Source: Rubritepida sp. (GTDB lineage: Bacteria; Pseudomonadota; Alphaproteobacteria; Acetobacterales; Acetobacteraceae). From it: a stretch of 8,436 bases of DNA. Under the pieces are notes generated by a model that saw only the letters and a program-made list of their open reading frames with translations, did not search any database and had not been told where the DNA came from. Positions 1 through 8,200 of the stretch are shown here, piece after piece (position 1 is the stretch's first letter; the number at the start of each line of letters is the position of its first letter). Both the position numbers and the translations under genes were made by a program. The stretch covers positions 1 through 8,436 of the forward strand of contig JAQGHZ010000622.1 in assembly GCA_028291485.1 (NCBI GenBank), written 5' to 3'.

Positions 1-1077
1 TTCGAGCTTTGCCAGGAGGTCACGGATCGCCTGTTCAGCCACGTCCGCGACATCGATTTCGTTCCGGGCCCGGCCGATCGCCGCCGCGGCCGACTCTCTC
101 CTCGCCACGGCCCCGGCCCGTCGCTGCTCCGCCTCGCGCTGCCTCAACGTCAACTCGCGCGCCTTCGCTAGTGTCGCGCGAAAGGCGTCGACCTCCCGAT
201 GGGCTGTATCCCGGCGGTCCTGGAGCAGCTTCGCCTCCGATTCAGCGGCCCTCAGCGCCTCACCCTGCGCCCTCGCCGTCGCCAGGGCCGCTTCCGCCGC
301 CTCGACCGCCTGGCGTCGTTCCGCCCGGTCCTCCGCGCGATCGATTTCCGCCAGGCGTTTCGAGGCCGTCGTGCGATGGGTGAGCGCCTCTCGAAGTAGA
401 TCCACCTCAGTGTTCAGCCTTCGCTCCTCCGCCAGGAGCCGGTCGCGCGCCTCCAGCGACGCGGCGTAGCGCCCTCCCGCCCTCGGTCGGCCCGTAGGGG
501 TGACAAGCTCACCCAGCGCCTGTTCCGCGGCGGCCATGATGTCGCCCATGCGCCGGCCGCCGGTTACAGCCTCGACCTCGCCCTGCACGGATTCGAGCAG
601 GCCGAGTCGGACCTGCCGCTCGCTGTCCTCCTCCGATCTGCTGCGCCGCTCGATCCCGGTCATACCCTGACGCACCCACAGCAGGCCGCCCGGCCCGCCG
701 GCGCCGCCCCGCGTCAACTGGCCGATGAACCGCTCGGCCTCATCGGCCTGGGCGAGGAGCCTTCCGGTGGTGAGGTCGATCACCCGGGCGGATCGCCCAC
801 CGTAATACTGCTTCGTTATCCGGAACCGATCGCCGCCGACCGAGACGTCGGCCTCTACCAGGGGATTTCCGCCGCTGTACGGGCGCAGGCGCTGCACGTC
901 GCCCGGCGTGCCCGAATGGGGCTGGAAGAATAGGGCGTGCAGCGCCTCGAAGCTGGTGGACTTGCCGAACTCGTTGGCCGCGCAGAGCACGTTGACGCCA
1001 TCTCCGATGCCCTCGATGGCGACGCCGCGCCCGGCGAAGCGCTTGACGTTGAACAGGCGCAGCGCGGCGATCTTCAT
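1..1077 (-). CDS. SbcC/Rad50/YhaN-like AAA ATPase, N-terminal part (runs off the left edge)
   Basis: This is the ATPase partner expected for the SbcD-like nuclease upstream. Such proteins use ATP to clamp DNA ends and gate the nuclease. The frame is open from the ATG at 1077 to base 1, giving 359 residues with no stop, so the gene is cut by the window, not broken. It starts MKIAALRLFNVKRF, the usual first strand of Rad50/RecF/SMC ATPases. Walker A is AANEFGKST at residues 33-41; the family's first glycine is alanine here. A Q-loop-like LLWVRQGM (132-139, Q137) follows. From about 195 to the edge the chain is rich in Ala, Glu, Arg and Leu and almost free of proline, consistent with the first arm of a long coiled coil. 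The signature motif, Walker B and any zinc hook would lie beyond the window. The ATG overlaps the upstream stop as ATGA, with AGGAG eight bases before it. SbcC, YhaN or a defence-specific Rad50 paralogue are all possible; the general class is secure. Confidence 0.88.
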   Translation of the reverse strand, partial: MKIAALRLFNVKRFAGRGVAIEGIGDGVNVLCAANEFGKSTSFEALHALFFQPHSGTPGDVQRLRPYSGGNPLVEADVSVGGDRFRITKQYYGGRSARVIDLTTGRLLAQADEAERFIGQLTRGGAGGPGGLLWVRQGMTGIERRSRSEEDSERQVRLGLLESVQGEVEAVTGGRRMGDIMAAAEQALGELVTPTGRPRAGGRYAASLEARDRLLAEERRLNTEVDLLREALTHRTTASKRLAEIDRAEDRAERRQAVEAAEAALATARAQGEALRAAESEAKLLQDRRDTAHREVDAFRATLAKARELTLRQREAEQRRAGAVARRESAAAAIGRARNEIDVADVAEQAIRDLLAKLE

Positions 1078-2198
1078 CGCGCGATCTCCTGTGCATAGGA
1101 GTAGAGCCGAGCCAGCGCCTTCCACGCGACGTCGCGATCCGCGGCCGAAAGGCTCACATCCCGTGCTTCGGCGAGCAGAGCATTCGCCGCTTCGCGGAGC
1201 GCCCCGGCCTGGTCGATCCGGTCAAGATCCTCGACCTCGCATTCCGTAGCGAGCCCCGCATCGTCCAGGTCGAGCCAAGCGAAATCCGGGGCGGCATGCC
1301 CTGCCGCGGCCGCCAGTGCCGTCCGCCCCGCAAGCCGGCTGCGGCCGGTAGCCACGACGCGGGCGAGGGTCTGGCGCCGCTCCCGCGCCGGCGGCAGCAG
1401 GGTGTCCAGGGCTGCGGCGGGGTCGTCGCCCTCCAGAAGGTGAAGCGTTAGGGAGCGCCAGGCGAAGCTGCCCGTGGCCAGCGGCGTCACCTCCGGCTGG
1501 GCGGAGGGACCGGCGATCCCAACCAGCAGCGCCTCGCCCGGCCGGTCATGCTTGAAGCGGTCGGGCTCCGGCGAACCGCTGTAGCGGGTTCGAGGGCCGA
1601 CCTCGATGCCGCCGTGCCAGTCGCCGAGCGCGAGATAGGCGAGGTTCGCGCGCTGGGCGCGATCCGGCGCTATGACGTCGGCGGCAGCGCCCTCCTCAGA
1701 GAATTCCCGGATGGGGCCGTGGGCGAGGCCGATGCGGATCGCGCCGTCCGTGCCGGGTTCGCCGGACATCCAGTCCGTCAGGTCGCGGCCCGGACGGCGC
1801 GTCGTGCAGGGGGCCGGCAGCAGGACGACACCAGGCGCCAGCGCGAGCGGTCGGGGTTCCAGCGCCAGGACCACGTTGCCCGGCGCTTCCGCCGCCAGCG
1901 TCTCCCAGAGCTGGCTGGCCTGAAGCGAATCATGATTGCCCGGCAGAAGCACCCAGCGGATCGAGGCGTCGTGGCCCATTTCGGCAAGGGCCGGCCGGCG
2001 GACCTCCGGCGCGGGCGTCTCCGTGTCGAAGGTGTCGCCGGCGAGGAGGATCGTGCTCGCGCCATGCTCCCGCGCGTGCTGGGCAAGGCGGGCGATGGCC
2101 GAATGACGGGCCTCGCGCAGCCGGCCGGGCAGGTCTCCTGCAAAATTGCCGAAACGCTTGCCGAGGTGAAGGTCGCTGGAGTGAAGGAAACGGAACAT
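1074..2198 (-). CDS. SbcD/Mre11-like metallophosphoesterase (DNA exonuclease subunit)
   Basis: This 374-residue protein is the likely nuclease subunit of an Mre11-Rad50/SbcCD-type complex, cutting DNA ends with two bound metals, probably Mn. The calcineurin-like phosphoesterase motifs appear in order: HSSDLHLG (6-13; D9, H11), LAGDTFDT (52-59; D55, D58), LPGNHDS (85-91; N88, H89), GLAHG (157-161; H160) and LGDWHG (191-196; H195). The last motif is usually GHxH in SbcD/Mre11; here its first His is Asp193. YSGSPEPDRF (206-215) matches the segment that usually follows the core in bacterial SbcD/YhaO proteins. The C-terminal third (about 245-374) fits a small capping/ATPase-binding domain. Length is slightly below typical SbcD (about 400). 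It starts 13 bases after the helicase stop and ends in a 4-base overlap with the ATPase gene, so the three are probably co-expressed. I give no gene symbol because the motif V change suggests a paralogue, not the housekeeping sbcD. Confidence 0.9.
   Translation of the reverse strand: MFRFLHSSDLHLGKRFGNFAGDLPGRLREARHSAIARLAQHAREHGASTILLAGDTFDTETPAPEVRRPALAEMGHDASIRWVLLPGNHDSLQASQLWETLAAEAPGNVVLALEPRPLALAPGVVLLPAPCTTRRPGRDLTDWMSGEPGTDGAIRIGLAHGPIREFSEEGAAADVIAPDRAQRANLAYLALGDWHGGIEVGPRTRYSGSPEPDRFKHDRPGEALLVGIAGPSAQPEVTPLATGSFAWRSLTLHLLEGDDPAAALDTLLPPARERRQTLARVVATGRSRLAGRTALAAAAGHAAPDFAWLDLDDAGLATECEVEDLDRIDQAGALREAANALLAEARDVSLSAADRDVAWKALARLYSYAQEIAR
1086..1090 (-). promoter_or_regulatory. 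Ribosome binding site for the SbcC-like ATPase
   Basis: Minus-strand AGGAG lies eight bases before the ATG at 1077 and inside the last codons of the SbcD-like gene. With the ATGA overlap it fixes the start of the ATPase gene and indicates translational coupling, which would help keep the two subunits in balance. Confidence 0.75.
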
Positions 2199-2211
2199 GC
2201 GGATCCAGTGT
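2199..2211 (-). promoter_or_regulatory. Thirteen-base junction between helicase and SbcD-like genes, weak RBS
   Basis: The only Shine-Dalgarno-like bases are TGGA, five bases before the ATG at 2198. This is much weaker than the AGGAG sites of the other two genes. With the helicase stop only 13 bases upstream, translation of the SbcD-like gene probably depends on ribosomes finishing the helicase. There is no room for a separate promoter or terminator. Confidence 0.55.
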
Positions 2212-5200
2212 CTAGGCGTGGTCGATGTGGAGACGCGCGCGTGCCAGGGCCTCGTCGAGCCGGGAGCGCGATACTGTGGCCAGTCTCTCGACGCCGAGAT
2301 GCCGGGCTAGTTCCCGCGCAGGATCCGGGTCGTCGAGCAGCGCGCGCTGGGCGAGCGCGACCGCGGCGAGTTCCGCCAGGGGAATCTCCCCGATCGGCCG
2401 GCGGGCCTCCTCATGGACCGGCGGGCGGAAAGGTATAATCTCCGCGGCGGCGCCCTTCCGCCAAAGGAACTCGCCACTCGATTCCATCGTCCTGTCGAAA
2501 TCATGGAGGAAGAGACCGACCTGCTCGCGGATCCGGGCACCTGTCCGCTGCCACCCATGGGCCCGCGAAATCCGTTGCGCAAGGACGTCCGTTCGCAAGG
2601 GACTCTCCGCCTCGACGATCGCGACGATCATGCCGCGCAGGGTATCCCGGTAACCCAGTTCGAAGAAGCGCTCGGGATAGGGCTCAAAGGCCGCTAGATC
2701 GGCCGGTTCGTAGTGCGCCGTCGCCTGACCGGGTCCGGTCGGGCCCATCCCGATAGCCGCCGCCCGATGCATCTCGAAGCGCCCCGGCGCCACCTCCGTC
2801 ACGCGGTAGCCGGCCAAACCCTTCCGATCCAGGTAGCCCTGCGCCTTCTCCCCAGTCGTGAACCAATTTGGCATGCTATCGGAGCCCGTTAGCGCGTCGG
2901 CCGCTTGGTCTTCCATCGCCCAATCCGGTACCGCCGTCGCGCAGGTGGGTTCGAAGGTGTCTGGGATAGCCACGTCTGAGGCGGATGCACTTGCAGCAGC
3001 CGCAGCAGCCTCCGCTTCCTCTTCGGCGGCCCGCCGCGCTCTACTGCCCGATAGCAGCTCCTCCAATCCTGCATGCAGGCGATCGGCGCAGCCTTTCGCG
3101 TCGTACCACCAGTCCGTCGACCAGACGCGCAGGATACTCCACCCTAGCCCGCGCAGCACCTGCTCGCGAACCTTGTCGCGGTCGCGAGCGGTCGCAGAAC
3201 CGTGATAGGTGGCGCCGTCGCATTCGACGCCCGCGAGATACGCCCCGGCCCGATCCGGATGTCGGACACCGAGATCGATGCGGAAGCCGGAGATTCCCAC
3301 CTGCGGCACGACGGACCAGCCTCGACGCTCCAGATGGGCCGCCACGGCCTCCTCGAAGAAGGAATCGAACCCGCCTACCGAGCCGATGTCCTGGGCAGGC
3401 AGCGCGATGGCTCCGCGCTCCGCGAAGTCCAAGAAAGTCTTCAGATGTTGGACGGCGAGGGCCTTGGTGCGGGAAACATCGATCTGGTCGGCGGTGAAGC
3501 CCGAGAAGACGATAAGCTCCTGGCGCGCGCGGGTTACGGCAACGTTAAGGCGCCGCTCGCCGCCATCGCGGTTCAGGGCGCCGAAATCCATCGCCAGCTT
3601 GCCGGCCGCGTCCTTCCAGAAGGTGATGGAGAACAAGATGACATCGCGCTCGTCGCCCTGCACGTTTTCCAGGTTCTTGACGATCGTGGCCTCGACACGA
3701 TCCTCCGCGAAGAACCATTCGAGGGCCGGCTCGTTTCGCCGGGCGGCGTCCAGCAGATCCAGGATCAGCGACTGCTGCTGGGCGTTGAAGGTGATGACAC
3801 CGAGCGTCGGCCGGTCCTTCTCGAGCATGGGCAGCCAGCGCCTCATGCGCGACACCGCCTCGGCGGCGACGGCCTCCGCCTCGATCCGGTTCGTCCGGCT
3901 CTTGCCGCGGTCGTAGATGCCGTTCGGCACCTTCCTCAAATGCACCGCGCGATCATCGACGGCGGGCGAGGGGAAGGTCACCAGCCGGTTCTGATAATAG
4001 TGATGGTTCGAGAAGGCGATCAGCGATTCGCTGCGGCTGCGGTAGTGCCAGCGCAGGTCGCGCACAGGGATGCCGGCCGCCCGAGCCTCGTCCAGGATGC
4101 TCTCGAGGTCACGCTCGTATTCGGCGACTTCATCGTCCTCCTCGTGCCGGCCGAAGAAGTACGTTGGAGGCAGCTGCATCGGATCGCCCACGATGATAGT
4201 CTGCCGGGCGCGCGCGATCGCCCCGACCGCGTCCCATGTGGTGATCTGCGAGGCCTCGTCGAAAATCACGACGTCGAACAGCGCCTGATCGGGCGGCAGG
4301 TACTGTGCGATGGAGAGCGGCGACATGAGCATGCAGGGCGCTAGTTTCGCGAAGTTCTGCGGCATCCGCCCGATCATTTCTCGGATCGACTGGCTAGGCC
4401 TCTGCAGATCCATCTGGTGGCGCAGCAGTCCCAACTCGGAATTGCGCGCGACGCTTTGCACGCCGGGCAGGCCGTGCGCCAGCGCGCCGATTACGCGCCG
4501 GCTGGCATGGGAGCGGACCAGCTCGTCGATCTGGCGGAAATCCTCGATCGCGTTCTCGTGCTGGAAGCGTCGGAATTCCCGCAGGACGGGGTCGCTGTCC
4601 AGCACCTGCGGCAGCCACCAGCGCGCGTAGCCGAGCCGGAAGGCCGCGCGAGCCTCGGCCGGCTTCGTATCTCCTTGTTCGACCAACGCGACGAGGGAGG
4701 CCAGACGCCTGGCGACCGCTTGGTTTCGGACACGACACCAGGCCGACCAGTCGCGCAGCAGATGCCGGGCTTCGAGGAGGGCGCCGACCCTCGCGCCAAG
4801 GGCCGCGAGGGTCGGCTCGCCGGCCGCGGCATTGACGCCCGCGACCTCCCGAAATGCTGCGAGTGCAGTCTCGAGGCCGCCGGATGCCGCGATTAGCCTG
4901 TCGCCGGACTGCAGCAGGGTGTCCTTGCCGGGCCCATCGCGAAGCAATTGCACAAGCGTGCCGCGATCCAACTCAGGAAGGCGAGCGGCGTGATGCAGCG
5001 CGCCGGCGTCGTCTATGATCTCCTGCAGGAGGGGCAGGTCGGTCGCGAGCCCATTCACCGCCAGCCGCTTTCCGACCAGAAGGTTCCGGTCGATTTCCTG
5101 AAGGCTGTCCTTCATGCGGCGCAGCGGAGAGAGATCGCGCTCCGGCTTCGCCTGACCCTTCGCCGCATAGCTCTGCAGGAGGCTCCCAATCTTCCGCTTA

Positions 5201-8200
5201 GCCAGCACCGAGCTAGGCCAGAAGGCAACTTTGGCCTGCCGCCATTGCAGGTCCAGTGCGTCGATATCCATGCTGCGGACCGAAGATTCGGCGAAGAAGG
5301 CCGCGAGGCCTCTTTCTTCCTCCCGATATCCGATGATCGCTCGACGAAGGCCGGCCAAAGCCTCCGCGCATCGCTCGAAATCCGGATCGAAAGCGGTAGA
5401 GAGGTCGCGACCGCGGCTCCGCCGGAGGGCCGAGGCCAAGCCGAGCAGCGGCTGGATCCCGGCGGGCGATGGGTCGTCCCGCGATGCCAGGCCCAGGCTC
5501 GCGCCATAGGCCTGCGCGGCGGCGATCAGGAGATCGGCCGCGTTGCGCAGCGTCTGCGCCGCGGCGAGGAGCCGCTCCTGCCAGCCTGAGCTCCATTCTG
5601 CGGAATCGACCAGCTCCAGCGCGGGGTCACGCCCGACGGCGGCGAAGGTCTGGCCGAGCTGCTCCGCCAGTTCCTCCATTTCGCGCAGGGTCGCCGCGTC
5701 CTGCGTATCCCCCGCCGTCCAGCCGAGGTCCAGCGCCGGTTTCCCGTCCGCGCGAAGCGCGACGCCGAGCGCCTGGTACGGCGTCCATCCGTTCGGATGG
5801 ACGCCATGGAGGGCATGGACATAGGCGTTGAGTTGGTCGCGGCGGAGGCGAAGGCGTTCGTTGACGGCCACCCATTCCGAGGCGCTGTCAGCCTGACCGT
5901 GTTCCCAGGCCGCCTTCAATTGCTTCAGGAAGTGCCGGCGGTCGGTCTTGTTGGAGTGCAACTCGATGCAATGATCGCCCAGCCCGTGCTCGCGCAGCCG
6001 GCGGTAGACGACATCGAGCGCCGCGGTCTTCTCCGCCACGAAGAGCACGGTCTTCCCGACCGCCAGGCAGTTGGCGATCATGTTGGCGATGGTCTGGCTC
6101 TTACCTGTTCCCGGCGGCCCGACGATGACGAAATCCCGTCCTTCCGCCGCGGCCATGCTGGCGGCGGTCTGCGAGGAGTCGGCGGGCAGGAGGTTGATGA
6201 TCTCCGCGGGCGCGTAGGTCCGGTCCAGGTCGCGCTCGTCGCGGAAAGCCGCCCCGCCGCCTTGGGCCATTTGGAAGGGCTGATCCGGCGTGTCGAGAAG
6301 ATGGCGCACCACGCGGTTGCCCCGGAGCGCCTCGGTCCGCTCCACCAGGTCCTTCCACATAAGAAACTTGGCGAAGGAGAAGGTGGACAAGGCGGCCTCG
6401 TCCAGGACCTCCATCCCGGGCACCTCCCGGACGGCTTGCCGCATCGCTGCCAGAAGGCGCGGCACGTCGATGCCCTGGCTCTCCATCGGCAGGTCGCCGT
6501 TCGCGTAGGGCAGCTTCAGATCGAAGTCGCGATCCAGGAACTGGGCAAGCGTCGCGTTGAAGCGCGGCTCGTCCTCATGGAAGCGGAGAGTGAAGCGGGA
6601 TGTCGCGCTGCGACGTTCGAGCTTTGCGGGCAGTAGCAGCAAGGGTGCGCGGTAGCTTCGATCGTCTTCGGGCTTCTTCTTCCACCGCAGGAAACCAATG
6701 GCGAGGAACAGCGTATTCGCGCCGCCCTCAGCGAGATCGTTGCGAACCTGCCGGTACAACTCGGTGAGTCTCGCCTCAAGCTGCGGCCCTTCCAGCAGCG
6801 AGGGCAGCTCGTCGCGGCGCAGGGCCTCCTCCGCGAAGCCGCGATGCAAATCCTTGCCGCGGGCGTCCCGATAGAGTGCGGCGTCCCGCTCGCCGAGGGG
6901 GTTCTGCTCCGGGAGGGAGATGATCTTCAGCGAGGCGCCGCCGGAAAGGCGATCCTCCATATAGGCGACGTCGGTGCAGAGGAACGGGATGGTCTTGGAC
7001 TTCGCCGATTCCGGGAAATTGAGCAGCCGGTTGCGCAAAGTGAGGTCGAGCAGCTTCTTCTGCCAGCGTTCAAGGCGGCCGCTGGCGGTGGTGGGTTTGA
7101 CCTCCACTGCCTCGGGCGGGAGATCGGCAAAAGAAGGCGCTGCTGGCAGCGGGAGGTCGCCCGTCGGAAGCGCTTCGCCGTCGGCTGTCGTCCGCCGCAT
7201 AGGCTCGTGGGACGCGAGGGGCATGATCCCCCCGCTGCGTGCGCGGCGGACATCGATCGCGGCGCGGAAATTGCCGGCCTGTTCCTCGCTCAGACGGGGC
7301 GCGAGCGCGGCCTGGGCCGCTTCCATGGGCATCGGCGGGCGGTGGGTCACGCCCGTCGTCTCGAATACAACGAGTTCGCGGGAGGCGATGGCCTTGCGGA
7401 TCTCCATCGGATCCGTCTCGACGGCGGTGGCAAGGGTCCGCTTTGCTAACCAGGCCCCGACCGCCGCGTGCCCCTCAAATAGAAGAAGCACGGGGTGAAG
7501 CCCGGCTGCCTCCAGCGCGGCAGCGAAGAGCAGCGTCGTGTCGAGACAGGTTGCAAGCCGATCCTCGGCGATGACGGTAGGACGTCGTACCTTTTGCCCA
7601 CGCAACTCGAAGCTGGCCGGCGGTTCGGCGTAGTGGATGCCCAACGCGGCGATCGCCGAGTAGATCGCTGCGGTTAGAAGGTAGGCGCGCTGCGCATTGC
7701 CGGACTGATATCCATCGAGGCCGCTGGGATGGCCGTGCGCGGCCAGTCTCTCCGCGGCGGCGAGCAACAGGCGGGCCACGGCCGGATCGTTCGGCATGAC
7801 GAAGGTGGGAAGCAATTGCGCCATGTCATTGACGCCGCCCCATTCATCGCGTGCAAGAAGCCGAACTGGAAAATGGTGTTCTCCGAGAACCGCATCCGGA
7901 GTTGATAGGATGAGTCTGACTTCGCCCCGTTCCGCTTCGTTCAGGCCGGCGAGATAACCAGCATCGAGTTCGATCTTTCGGTCAGTTAAGGTCAGCGTCG
8001 CGTTGGCCTCTATGCGCTCAATCACCCACGTTTTTGCGCGAAGAAAGGGAGGAGACGAAGTAAGCTCGAGCTTACATTGCCGGATTTCGGTTAACCCAAC
8101 ATTCGCGATGGAGAGCTGTCGGACAACTGGGAATGCGTTCTGATAGGAGGCATAAGTCAGCTGTGGAGCAAAATCGACAGCGATCGAAGCAATAGCAGGC

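Noticed and set aside
1..1077. SbcC-like gene as a pseudogene because it lacks a C-terminus
   Set aside because: The frame is open to the very first base, with no stop or frameshift, so the truncation is only the window edge.
1548..2438. Plus-strand frame of 296 codons across the SbcD/helicase junction
   Set aside because: It is antisense to two well-supported genes, is rich in Arg and Ala without any motif, and spans the true gene junction.
2980..3030. Repeat array or CRISPR-like repetition
   Set aside because: The repetitive GCA/GCC-type triplets simply encode the Ala/Glu/Ser-rich linker between the nuclease and DUF3320; there are no regular spacers.
3202..4344. Long open plus-strand frame (380 codons) opposite the helicase motif region
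   Set aside because: It lies entirely antisense to conserved helicase motifs II-VI, has no recognisable domain, and is expected in GC-rich DNA with strong third-position bias.
5780..5805. Hairpin as an intrinsic terminator
   Set aside because: It lies inside a conserved coding stretch and has no run of T after the stem on either strand.
5797..6636. Plus-strand frame of 279 codons opposite helicase motif I
   Set aside because: This is a shadow of the Walker A-containing minus-strand gene; no family resemblance was seen.
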